From the NCBI RefSeq assembly GCF_000725495.1, contig NZ_JNZD01000004.1, forward strand, positions 124,001-188,000: DNA of 64,000 bases, read 5' to 3'. The number at the start of each line of letters is the position of its first letter. Positions within the stretch are counted from its first letter, which is position 1. Under the pieces are notes generated by a model. The model had not been told where the DNA came from. It saw only the letters and a list, made by a program, of their open reading frames with translations, and ran no database searches. Made by a program: the position numbers and the translations under genes. Positions 55,924-63,892 of the stretch are shown here, one piece after another. The DNA is from Streptomyces aureus (GTDB taxonomy: Bacteria; Actinomycetota; Actinomycetes; Streptomycetales; Streptomycetaceae).

Positions 55924-56282
55924 GAGGCCGCCTCCTTCTCCGCCGGTCCTTCCGCCGGCCCGTCCGCCATCTCCTCGAGGACGGTGTCGAGCCGGCGGAA
56001 ACGGTCCTCCGCCTCGCGGCGGTAGCGCTCGATCCATCGCGTCATGAGGTCCAGGACCTCCCCCTCGAGATGGCAGGGCCGACGCTGGGCGTCCCTGCTG
56101 CGGCTGACCAGGCCGGCGTCCTCCAGCACCCTGATGTGCTTGGACACGGCCTGCACCGTCACGTCGTAGGGCGCGGCCAGTTCGTTGACCGTGGCGTCCC
56201 CCGTGGCCAGCCGGGCCACGATGTCGCGCCGGGTCGGGTCGGCCAGGGCCGAGAACACCCGGGAGAGCCGGTCGTCGGACAC
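55920..56282 (-). CDS. ArsR family transcriptional regulator
   Basis: The 120-residue winged-helix repressor reads RVFSALADPTRRDIVARLATG, VNELAAPYDVTVQAVSKHIRVLEDAGLV, without metal-binding cysteines. It is first in an operon with an SRPBCC protein (ATGA overlap) and a TIGR03086-type protein. The GTG start at 56282 has GGAGG at 6-nt spacing, better than the TTG at 56303. Two identical-arm palindromes upstream are likely operators. Confidence 0.93.
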   Translation of the reverse strand: MSDDRLSRVFSALADPTRRDIVARLATGDATVNELAAPYDVTVQAVSKHIRVLEDAGLVSRSRDAQRRPCHLEGEVLDLMTRWIERYRREAEDRFRRLDTVLEEMADGPAEGPAEKEAAS

Positions 56283-56315
56283 CTCGCGCCTCCACCTCCT
56301 CAACCGGAAGGTTAA

Positions 56316-56376
56316 TCAACCACTCGGTTGAACAACCGTACGCCTGCCCCCACGCCGTAGTCAACCGGCCGGTTGA
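56316..56376. promoter_or_regulatory. Two ArsR operators TCAACC-N4-GGTTGA
   Basis: Perfect 6-bp inverted arms occur at 56316-56331 and 56361-56376, both followed by acaac. They lie 34-94 nt upstream of the ArsR start, with centres 45 nt apart. Confidence 0.8.
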
Positions 56377-56430
56377 ACAACGAGGACAGCAGGGACACGG
56401 GGTGAGATGTCACGGCGGTCGGGTCGGCGC

Positions 56431-56940
56431 TCAGTGCTTCCCCGGCGCCGGTTCCACCACCACGAACTCGGCCGGACCGACCGTGAGGACGCCGTCGGTC
56501 AGCGGGCGGCAGCGCACACCGCCGCCGTCGCGCAACGCCCGGCGCGAGCCGGGGCCGAGCGTGGCGTCCATCCATCCGCAGGGACGGGCCGCGCTGCGCA
56601 CGGCGAGGACCACGGGTCCGGTGCCGCAGTCCAGGGAGACCGTCGCCCCGACGAAGGCGTCGATGTCCACGCCCCGCAGCAGAACGTTGCGCCGGGTCTC
56701 CCGGAGGCCGGCTTCCCCGGCCGGCCCCCGCGGGAGGCGCTCGGCGGCCATGACGGTGATCGACGCGTTGCGATGGGCCGGACGGTTGAAGTAGCGGTCG
56801 CCGACGAGGCCGAGCCCGGCGCGCACCCGGGCGGTCGTCACCAGGTCGGTGCCGGGCAGCGGGGGCACCCCGTCACCCGGCCGGCCCTCGAACCGGTGCA
56901 CGCCCGAGACCAGCAGCTGGAGGACTTCCACACGTGCCAT
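56431..56940 (-). CDS. MOSC-domain protein
   Basis: The 169-residue protein has the MOSC pattern: VLQLLVSGVHRFEGRPGDGV, GDRYFNRPAHRNASITVMAAERL, RRNVLLRGVDIDAFVGATVSL and CGWMDATLGPGSRRALRDGGGV with the conserved Cys for molybdenum-cofactor handling. Family members move sulfur or the cofactor, as in YiiM and the molybdenum cofactor sulfurase C-domain. The start has no ribosome site; TACGCT 7 nt upstream suggests a leaderless mRNA. It has no operon partner. Confidence 0.88.
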   Translation of the reverse strand: MARVEVLQLLVSGVHRFEGRPGDGVPPLPGTDLVTTARVRAGLGLVGDRYFNRPAHRNASITVMAAERLPRGPAGEAGLRETRRNVLLRGVDIDAFVGATVSLDCGTGPVVLAVRSAARPCGWMDATLGPGSRRALRDGGGVRCRPLTDGVLTVGPAEFVVVEPAPGKH

Positions 56941-56947
56941 CCCACCG

Positions 56948-56953
56948 AGCGTA
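56948..56953 (-). promoter_or_regulatory. Candidate -10 (TACGCT) of a leaderless promoter for the MOSC gene
   Basis: TACGCT is 7 nt upstream of ATG 56940 on the minus strand, and no Shine-Dalgarno sequence is present. Confidence 0.45.
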
Positions 56954-57093
56954 GAGGGCGCTCCCGCGAACGGTCGGCGGCGGTGTGCGCCGGGGCCCCG
57001 AAGGGGTCGTCCGCCGGGGATCCCGCTGACACTGGGGCACCCCGCGTGACAGGGTCGGCGTGATCGAAGACGGCGGCGGTACAGGGGGCTCGG

Positions 57094-57672
57094 GTGGACG
57101 CACGGACGTGGGACGCACTGGTCGGCTCGATGAAAGGCACCTACGCGAAGGGGGTGCGCGAGGGCGCGGTGCCCCGGCCGGTCATCATGCCGCTGGTGCG
57201 GGGAGAGCTGGTCGGACTGATCTGGGTCCGCCCGACCGCGCCCGGGGCCGACGCGCTCACGGGCATCGCCGCGCTGTCGAACATCGCCGCCGCGGCCCAG
57301 GCGGACGAGGTGGTCCTGGCCTGGGAGACCCAGGAGGTCGCCGGCGCCTGCGAGCTGCCCGTCGTCGGCCCCTCCCCGTGCCTGAACATGGTCCGGGCCA
57401 CCCCGGAGGGCCATGTGCTGCACCGGTTCCCCTACAGCGCGCCGCCCTTGTCGGCCGGCCCCGAGGGTCCTGACGGGTCCGCGGCCGACCTCGACTGGGA
57501 CGAGGTCCCCGCCCCGCAGCCGGGCGGCGATCTCCCGCCGCCGGTCGGGGCCGCCGTCGAGTACGCCTTCACTCCATTGGAGCTGGACCATCCCAACCCC
57601 TTCGGCGTCACCGTCGTCCTGATGGAGGAGGACGGCTACACCGTGCGCCTGACGGATTCCTTCGAACGCTGA
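57094..57672 (+). CDS. Hypothetical protein
   Basis: The 192-residue soluble protein starts at GTG 57094 with AGGGGG 5 nt upstream. It has no signal peptide or TM helix. An Ala-rich helix (GIAALSNIAAAAQADEVVLAWET) is followed by a Pro-rich linker and a final beta-like segment (GVTVVLMEEDGYTVRLTD). I do not recognise a family. It is divergent from the MOSC gene and upstream of an SRPBCC gene on the same strand, about 107 nt apart. Confidence 0.7.
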   Translation: MDARTWDALVGSMKGTYAKGVREGAVPRPVIMPLVRGELVGLIWVRPTAPGADALTGIAALSNIAAAAQADEVVLAWETQEVAGACELPVVGPSPCLNMVRATPEGHVLHRFPYSAPPLSAGPEGPDGSAADLDWDEVPAPQPGGDLPPPVGAAVEYAFTPLELDHPNPFGVTVVLMEEDGYTVRLTDSFER

Positions 57673-57779
57673 GGTGCCCGTGCGACGCGCCGGCGAGCCC
57701 CTCGCCCCCTAGGCTGAACGGGCGCGGTACCCGCGCACCCCCTCAGCGGGCGGTCCGTGATCGCAGCACAGGAGGAACC

Positions 57780-58226
57780 GTGTCCGGTCAGTTCGAGGCG
57801 ACAACCGAGATCAACCGGCCCATCGAGGAGGTCTTCGCCTTCCTCGCCGCCGGTACGAACGACCCCAAGTTCAGCCCCAGGGTGCAGTCGATCGCGAAGA
57901 CCCCGGAGGGCCCGACGGGCGTGGGCACGGTGTTCACCAGCACGGTCAAGGACGCCGGGATGAAGACGGGCCGGAAGTTCCGGATCACCGAGTTCGAGCC
58001 GTCCCGGCGGATCCGCTGGGCGGAGGTCTCCAAGAACGCCGTCATGGCCAAGGAAGGCGGCTACGACCTGGAGTCCACCGGGCCCGGGACGACCCGCGTA
58101 CGGATCTTCAACGTCCTGGAGGGCCATGGCATCGGCAAGCTCCTGGTGGGCCTCGCGCTGAGCGCGGCCCGCAAGGACGCGGACGCCTTCGGCGCGCGGA
58201 TCAAGGCGGCCGTGGAGGCCTCCTGA
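57780..58226 (+). CDS. SRPBCC (polyketide cyclase-like) family protein
   Basis: The 148-residue protein has the SRPBCC fold: FEATTEINRPIEEVFAFLAAGTNDPKF, RKFRITEFEPSRRIRWAEV and a C-terminal helix (SAARKDADAFGARIKAAVEAS). It is of the polyketide cyclase/dehydrase type rather than AHSA1. The role is probably ligand binding; no operon context narrows it. GTG 57780 has AGGAGG 4 nt upstream. Confidence 0.88.
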   Translation: MSGQFEATTEINRPIEEVFAFLAAGTNDPKFSPRVQSIAKTPEGPTGVGTVFTSTVKDAGMKTGRKFRITEFEPSRRIRWAEVSKNAVMAKEGGYDLESTGPGTTRVRIFNVLEGHGIGKLLVGLALSAARKDADAFGARIKAAVEAS

Positions 58227-58311
58227 GCGACCGTGAGGGCGATGCCGCCCGAGATGCCATGAGGGCGATGGCGCCTGCGGGCCACAGGGCCATGGGGGAC
58301 CGTGCCCCCGC

Positions 58312-59553
58312 TCAGGGCGGCGCGGTCTTCCCTCCCGGTGAGCGTCCCGAGGGCTCGGGCTCGGGGCCTGCCCGGAGTTCGGTGATCACCGACCAGGCGA
58401 CCGACACCATCGGTACCGCCACGACGGCACCGGTCACCCCCGCCAGGATGCTGCCGGCGATGACGGAGACGGCCACGACCACGGGGTGCAGCCGGACGGC
58501 CCAGCTCAGCACGAGCGGGTGCAGGACGTGCCCCTCCAGCTGGCCGATGACGACGATCAGCGCGAGCACGATGAGCGCGACGACGGGCCCCTTGGTGGCG
58601 AGCGCGACGACGGTGGCCACACCGAGCGCGACGGGCGAGCCCACCAGGGGGATGAACGCGGCGAAGAACTCCAGCAGGGTGAGCGGCAGGGCCAGCGGGA
58701 CACCGAGCACGTAGAGGGCGATGCCGACGAGGATGGCGTTGGTGGCCGCGACGATGATGATGCCGCGCGTGTACCCGGCGAAGGTCCGCCAGGCCGCGCG
58801 CCCGCCGCGGTCCCAGGGGTCCCGCACACCCTCGGGCAGCAGTTCCTGGAACCAGCGCCAGAACCTGTCCCCGGAGCGGATGAAGAACAGCGAGCAGAAC
58901 AACGCGAGCACCAGGCCGGTGATGAACTCCACCGCACGGCCGGCACCGCTGAGGGCGCTGCTGATCAGTTCGGAACGGTGTCCGGAGACGAAATCGGCCA
59001 CCTTGCCCTGGAAGTCCGACAGCACGGCGTGGCTCAGATGGAACGGCGAGCCCTCCAGCCATCGTTCGATCCGCCCGAGGCCACCGGCGAACTCGTGGCC
59101 CAGCTTCCCCGACTCGCCCGCCACGACTCCGCCGACCAGTGCCATCACACCCAGCACCAGCAGGATGCTCCCGAGGATGCTCAGGATCACCGCCGGGGTC
59201 CTCGGCATGCGCCGTGCCAGCAGATCGGCGAGCGGACGCAGGACCGCGGTGACGACGAGCGCGAGGAACAGGGCCACGGCGACGAGTTGCAGCCGCCCCA
59301 GGAGGCCGAACACCGCGTACGCGACGATGCCGACGACGAGGACCCGCCACGCGTAGGCCGCGGCGACGACGAGTCCGTGGCCGACCGGGGTCCGCAGGTC
59401 CTCGGTGCCGTGGCGCGCGTCGGCGCGGGCCCGGGCGACCGACCGGGCCCCACGAGAGGAGCGGTTGCCCCTGGCACGGCCCGCTCGGCGCCCGGCGCCT
59501 GCCGAGCCGGGTTCGCCCGGCCGCGGGCGAGGACGACGCGATCCGGCGTTCAC
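58312..59553 (-). CDS. AI-2E family transporter (PerM/YdiK-like permease)
   Basis: The 413-residue membrane protein has an N-terminal Arg-rich cytosolic stretch of about 70 residues, then eight TM helices in the AI-2E pattern: RMPRTPAVILSILGSILLVLGV, GYTRGIIIVAATNAILVGIALYVLGVPLALPLTLLEFFAAFIPLVGSPVA and GQLEGHVLHPLVLSWAVRLHPVVV. Family members export AI-2 or run Na+/H+ exchange; in Streptomyces the role is undefined. GTG 59553 is preferred with GGTGG at 7 nt. It is divergent from the SpoIIE-type phosphatase. Confidence 0.9.
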   Translation of the reverse strand: MNAGSRRPRPRPGEPGSAGAGRRAGRARGNRSSRGARSVARARADARHGTEDLRTPVGHGLVVAAAYAWRVLVVGIVAYAVFGLLGRLQLVAVALFLALVVTAVLRPLADLLARRMPRTPAVILSILGSILLVLGVMALVGGVVAGESGKLGHEFAGGLGRIERWLEGSPFHLSHAVLSDFQGKVADFVSGHRSELISSALSGAGRAVEFITGLVLALFCSLFFIRSGDRFWRWFQELLPEGVRDPWDRGGRAAWRTFAGYTRGIIIVAATNAILVGIALYVLGVPLALPLTLLEFFAAFIPLVGSPVALGVATVVALATKGPVVALIVLALIVVIGQLEGHVLHPLVLSWAVRLHPVVVAVSVIAGSILAGVTGAVVAVPMVSVAWSVITELRAGPEPEPSGRSPGGKTAPP

Positions 59554-59721
59554 CTGTGTGCCACCGCCCTCCCGTCGTCGCGTCCGTCCCGCCGCACGGG
59601 CGTCCTGGCCAGGTTGGTGTCGCTCACCGCACCCCGCAACCGGGGAAACCCGCGTTCCCCGACCGGGGCGAGGGCACCATCGGCACATTTTTCCTTTCAT
59701 GTCATTTACGGCATTCGCCCC

Positions 59722-59727
59722 TATATT
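59722..59727 (+). promoter_or_regulatory. -10 (TATATT) of a leaderless promoter for the phosphatase gene
   Basis: TATATT ends 6 nt before GTG 59734, which would place transcription start exactly at the start codon. The upstream region is A+T-rich for this genome, but no good -35 is seen. Confidence 0.6.
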
Positions 59728-59733
59728 GGGTCT

Positions 59734-62580
59734 GTGATCAGGCGGCTGGACCTACTCGACACCGCTGACGACGGCATCACGGAAAGCGAGGTCTTCCGGC
59801 TCGCCCTACAGCACTCCATCGCGGAGCTGGGCTGCGTCGGCGGGGCCGTCTACCTGCGGGGCCCCATGTCGGCCCTGCGTCTGGTGTCCTCCACCGGACT
59901 GCCGTCGTCGGCCACCCGCGCCTGGGAGATCGTCGACCAGGACGGGCCCACGGCGACCGCGCGCGCCGTGCGCTCCGGCGAGCGCGTGTGGGTGGCCGCG
60001 CTCCCCTCCGACGTGGACGAACCGACCGCACCCCTGCTGTCGCGGTCCGGCTGGTTCTCCGTGCCCCTGATGTACGAGGGCCGCGCCATCGGGGCCATCA
60101 CCTGTCTGACCGGTGACAACCAGGAGCCGACGGCCGAACAGTGGACGTTCCTGACGGCGGTGGCCGGTTGGACGACGAACCGGCTGAAGAAGATGCCGGC
60201 GCCTGCGCGGCTGGGCACCGACCTCGACGCCACCCCGGTCGGATCCTGGGCGTGGGACGTGCGGACCGGTGAGCTGACGTGGGACCGCACGGCCATGAGG
60301 GTCTACCAGACCGAGCCGCGGGAGTTCGCTCCCGCGGTCGAGACCTGGATGAAGGTGGTGCACCCGGACGATCTCGCGAGCACCCTGGCCGCCGTCGAAC
60401 GCACCATCCGTACACAGGCGCCGTTCGAGGCCGAGTACCGGGTGCGGCGCAGCGACGGCGGCTACACGTGGACCCGCGCGTCCGGTCATGTCGAGCTCGA
60501 CGACGCGGGCCAGGTCGCGCGCATCGTCGGCAGGGGCTGGGCGAGCGACGCGGCGCGCTCCACCCGTGACGCGCTCAGCCGGGCCCTGCGGCACATGAGT
60601 GACGCCTTCCTGTCCGTGGACGAGGACTGGCGGATCACCTTCGCCAATCTGGAGGCGGAGCGGGTTCTCGGCTCGGCCGGCGAGATGCTGTTCGGCCGGA
60701 ACCTGTGGGACCTGCCGGCCCTGCGCCAGGTGCCGGACCTGGAGGAGAAGTGCCGCGGCGGCGCGGCCCGGTCGACGGCCGCGGGCTTCGACATCACGCT
60801 GGCCGACACCGGACGCTGCTACGACCTGCGGATCGTGCCCGTCCCCGGCGGGCTCACGGTGTACTTCACCGATGTCACCGACCGCCGCCACCGTGAGGCC
60901 GAGCAGGCGGCGGCCGTCCGCGCCACCGCCGAGCGGGCGAGCCGGACGGCGGAGCTGACCACCCAGCTCGCGGCGGCCACCACGTCCGAGGACGTGGTGG
61001 CGGCGGTCGCCCAGCGCGTCCTTCCCCTGTTCGACGCCCAGGGCCTGCTCGTCCTCGTCATGGAGGAGGAGAAGCTGGTGCACATCGGGTCCGTCGGCTA
61101 TCCGAGCTCCTTCCTGGAACTGATGCACGGAGCGCGCGGCATGGAGGTGGCGGACTCCGGCCCCCTCGGGGACGCGGTCCTGACCGGCGAACCCCGCTTC
61201 CACTCGTCGCGTGAGGAATGGGCCGCGGCCTTCCCCGACACCGGCAGCCGTCCTCCGACCGACAAGGAGGCGTGGGCGTTCCTCCCGCTGACGGCCTCCG
61301 GTCACACCTTCGGCGTGTGCGTCATCGCCTTCGACACGGCGCGGCGTCTGACGTCCGAGGAACGCACGCTCCTCATCACCATCAGCGCCCTGGTCGCGCA
61401 CGCGCTGGAGCGGGCCCGGCTCTACGAGGCCGAGCTCACCCGTTCCGAGGAACTCCAGCAGGCGCTGCTCCCGCGGGAGCTCCCGGCCGTGCCCGAGGCG
61501 ACCGCGGCGGCCCGGTACGTACCGGCCGGGCAGACCGCGGACGTGGGCGGGGACTGGTACGACCTGATCCCGCTGTCGGCGGGTCAGGTGGCCCTGGTCG
61601 TCGGGGACGTGATGGGCCACGGGCTGTCGGAGGCGGCGACCATGGGGCGTCTGCGCACCGCGCTGCACACGCTGGCCGCCCTGGAACTGCCGCCCGACGA
61701 GATCATGGGCCACCTCAACGACATCGTGAGCGGCCTCGGTGAACACTCGTACGCGACCTGTCTGTTCGCGCTCTACGACTCCACCGACGGGTCCTGCACC
61801 ATGGTGCGGGCGGGGCATCCGCCGCCGCTCGTCGTCCGGCCGGACGGCACCGCCGGCTTCCCGGAGGTCGCGGTCAACCCGCCGCTGGGCGCGGCGTTCC
61901 CCCCGTTCGAGACGACGCGGCTGGAGCTGTCGGCGGAGAGCCTGCTCGTCCTGTTCACCGACGGGCTCGTGACGTCACCGCAACGGGAGATCGACCAGGG
62001 CATGGGCCTGCTCGCCGGTCTGCTGGCCGACCGGGCGGGAAGCCCCGACCTGGGGGAGCTGTGCGACTCCGTGACGGCGGGGCTGCTGCCCGACGGCGCC
62101 ACCACCGACGACGCGGCCCTGCTGATCGCTCGCGTGCACCATGTGGCCGATCGCCAGGTGGCCTCCTGGGCGCTGCCGGAGGGTCCGGAGGCGGCGGGCG
62201 AGGCGCGTCGCCACGTACGGGAGCAGTTGGCCCAGTGGCACCTCGAGGACCTGGTCATGACGACGGAGCTGCTGGCCAGCGAGCTGGTCGGCAATGTCAT
62301 CCGGCACGCCAACGGCCCCATCGGACTGAGGCTCCTGTGCAGCGGGACGCTCGTGTGCGAGGTGTCCGACGCGAGTCTGACGATGCCCCGCATCCGGCGG
62401 GCCACGGACACCGACGAGGGAGGCCGGGGCCTCCAGCTCATCAACGCCCTGTGCGAGCGCTGGGGCAGCCGCTACACCCCGGAGGGCAAGGCGATCTGGA
62501 CCGAGCAGGCGCTGCCGGGGACGGCGGAGCAGGAGGAGGCCGGGGACGGGCCTGCCGGATCCCCCGTCCCGCCGTCCTGA
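59734..62580 (+). CDS. Multi-sensor SpoIIE/PP2C phosphatase with C-terminal HATPase domain
   Basis: The 948-residue protein has, in order: a GAF-like domain (1-150), PAS domain (165-275, SWAWDVRTGELTW, EYRVRRSDGGYTW), a second PAS (285-385), GAF (405-565), a SpoIIE-type PP2C phosphatase (about 575-800; GGDWYD 605-610, GDVMGHG 624-630, LFTDGL) and a GHKL ATPase (about 815-930; ELLASELVGNVIRHA, GGRGLQLI). It thus joins a phosphatase that would act on an anti-sigma antagonist with an RsbW-like kinase domain. There is no TM segment. The GTG start is set by the leaderless -10. Its sigma target is not in the window. Confidence 0.94.
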   Translation: MIRRLDLLDTADDGITESEVFRLALQHSIAELGCVGGAVYLRGPMSALRLVSSTGLPSSATRAWEIVDQDGPTATARAVRSGERVWVAALPSDVDEPTAPLLSRSGWFSVPLMYEGRAIGAITCLTGDNQEPTAEQWTFLTAVAGWTTNRLKKMPAPARLGTDLDATPVGSWAWDVRTGELTWDRTAMRVYQTEPREFAPAVETWMKVVHPDDLASTLAAVERTIRTQAPFEAEYRVRRSDGGYTWTRASGHVELDDAGQVARIVGRGWASDAARSTRDALSRALRHMSDAFLSVDEDWRITFANLEAERVLGSAGEMLFGRNLWDLPALRQVPDLEEKCRGGAARSTAAGFDITLADTGRCYDLRIVPVPGGLTVYFTDVTDRRHREAEQAAAVRATAERASRTAELTTQLAAATTSEDVVAAVAQRVLPLFDAQGLLVLVMEEEKLVHIGSVGYPSSFLELMHGARGMEVADSGPLGDAVLTGEPRFHSSREEWAAAFPDTGSRPPTDKEAWAFLPLTASGHTFGVCVIAFDTARRLTSEERTLLITISALVAHALERARLYEAELTRSEELQQALLPRELPAVPEATAAARYVPAGQTADVGGDWYDLIPLSAGQVALVVGDVMGHGLSEAATMGRLRTALHTLAALELPPDEIMGHLNDIVSGLGEHSYATCLFALYDSTDGSCTMVRAGHPPPLVVRPDGTAGFPEVAVNPPLGAAFPPFETTRLELSAESLLVLFTDGLVTSPQREIDQGMGLLAGLLADRAGSPDLGELCDSVTAGLLPDGATTDDAALLIARVHHVADRQVASWALPEGPEAAGEARRHVREQLAQWHLEDLVMTTELLASELVGNVIRHANGPIGLRLLCSGTLVCEVSDASLTMPRIRRATDTDEGGRGLQLINALCERWGSRYTPEGKAIWTEQALPGTAEQEEAGDGPAGSPVPPS

Positions 62581-62684
62581 GCCGGCGTCTTCAGCCACTG
62601 TTCCGAGCCGGCGTGTTCAGCCATCGTCCTGAGCCGGGGCCCTGATCCGGCACCCTGATCCGGCGTCGTCCTGAGCCGGGCCGG
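62577..62684. repeat. Degenerate direct repeats after the phosphatase gene
   Basis: Units of the type cctgagccggcg and cctgatccggc recur, with a 27/25-nt duplication (gagccggcgt.ttcagcca). They lie between convergent genes; no hairpin dominates. Confidence 0.55.
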
Positions 62685-62702
62685 CACCTCGCGCCCGCGC
62701 CC

Positions 62703-63590
62703 TCACGCCACGGGTGCGCCCCCGCCGGCTCCGCCGCCCTGTCCGAACAGGCCGTCGGCCACCACGCCCCGGGTGGAGAAGGTGACCGGCTCGCCCGGCA
62801 GGAAGTCCCCCGGCGGGATCCCGGGATGGTGGCCGTCGTGGGGTGAGGAGTGCCCGGAGCGGGGGCCGAGGGCCAGCCGGGAGACGATGCGGTAGCGGTC
62901 TCCGCGGTAGATCGAGTGGACGTACTCCACCGGCCGGCCCGAGGCGTCCGAGGTGAGCCGTTCGAACAGCAGGGCCGGGGACAGTTCCGGCACGTCGAGC
63001 AGGCCGGCCTCGTCACGGGTCAGGACGGTGGGCTCGATCGACTGGACCGCCTCGGCGACCTCGATGCCGTGCCGTTCGCCGAGGTGCTCGTACAGGTCGC
63101 CGTTCTCCAGTTCGTCACTGGTCAGGTCGGGCACGAGTATCGCGGGGACGTGGAGGTACTCGATGGCCATGGGCGAGCCGTCGACGAGGCGGAGCCGTGC
63201 CACGTACCGGATGGCGGCCGCGGGAGAGATGCGCAGCCTGCGGCCCACCCTGGCGCCCGCGGGGACCGTGCTGAACTCCAGGAGTCTGCTGGTCCAGGTG
63301 CCCGCGGCCTGGGGCAGGCTGAAGTTCCTCCGGTCGGGGACGAGTTCCTGGGTGATCTTCTCGGCGGCCACGAACATGCCCCGTCCGTGCTCCCGCACCA
63401 GCAGTCCGGCGACGACGAGTTGGTCGACCGCGGCCCTCAGGGTGGGCCGGGAGACGCCGAGTTGGGCGCAGAGCGTGCGCTCGGAGGGGATGGCGTCGCC
63501 GGGGCGGCGCTCCTCGATGAGCTCCAGGATCGTGTCTCTGACCCTTTCCCGCTTGAGTACCGCGCGGGAGGCGGCGGGATCGATCTCCAT
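62703..63590 (-). CDS. GntR/HutC family regulator with UTRA domain (DasR-like)
   Basis: The 295-residue regulator has a GntR winged helix (about 22-85: PGDAIPSERTLCAQLGVSRPTLRAAVDQLVVAGLLVREHGRGMFV) and a UTRA effector domain (about 100-240: LRISPAAAIRYVARLRLVDGSPMAIEYLHVPA, EYVHSIYRGDRYRIVSRL). Both parts resemble the N-acetylglucosamine regulator DasR, though the C-terminal 55 residues are an added Gly/Pro-rich tail. ATG 63590 follows GAGGA. It probably controls the divergent exported-protein gene; sites resembling the DasR box lie between them. Confidence 0.92.
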   Translation of the reverse strand: MEIDPAASRAVLKRERVRDTILELIEERRPGDAIPSERTLCAQLGVSRPTLRAAVDQLVVAGLLVREHGRGMFVAAEKITQELVPDRRNFSLPQAAGTWTSRLLEFSTVPAGARVGRRLRISPAAAIRYVARLRLVDGSPMAIEYLHVPAILVPDLTSDELENGDLYEHLGERHGIEVAEAVQSIEPTVLTRDEAGLLDVPELSPALLFERLTSDASGRPVEYVHSIYRGDRYRIVSRLALGPRSGHSSPHDGHHPGIPPGDFLPGEPVTFSTRGVVADGLFGQGGGAGGGAPVA

Positions 63591-63892
63591 GCGGGATCCT
63601 CGCTCGTCGTCGGTTCCGGCCAACTGGTACGGCCTCCGACCTTAACTGGTCTGCTGGTCAAAGGGATTGCATCCCGGATGCTTGCCCGCGCCAGGTGGCC
63701 CACCCCTCCCCCTCCACCCAACTTCCTTTGAGTACAGGAGGGTTGACGAGCGCATTGGTCTATGCCACTTTCAGGCGACGCCAACTGGTAAACCCGTTTG
63801 CCAACTGGTCAAGCATGGCATGTCTCCCCGTGTTCCTGAGCACCCCCACCTCCCACGGCCCGCCCGGCGGGAGCCCACCGAAAGGAACCAGC
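63591..63892. other. 300-nt divergent region of the GntR gene and the exported-protein gene
   Basis: No gene is seen. The motif (c)caactggt/taactggt occurs at 63620-63628, 63642-63650, 63781-63789 and 63801-63809, and a 16-nt palindrome-like site lies at 63754-63769. These are likely GntR-family binding sites. A C-rich run (cacccctccccctccaccc, about 63700-63718) lies between. Confidence 0.5.
63754..63769. promoter_or_regulatory. DasR-box-like site ATTGGTCTATGCCACT
   Basis: The 16-mer matches 13 of 16 positions of the DasR consensus as I remember it (ACTGGTCTAGACCACT). A half-site ACTGGTCT is at 63645-63652. It could bind the adjacent GntR protein or a global DasR. Confidence 0.55.

Noticed and set aside
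58486..59733. In-frame upstream extension of the SpoIIE-type phosphatase
   Set aside because: The extension is antisense to the AI-2E transporter gene and has no domain character; the -10 TATATT places the start at GTG 59734.
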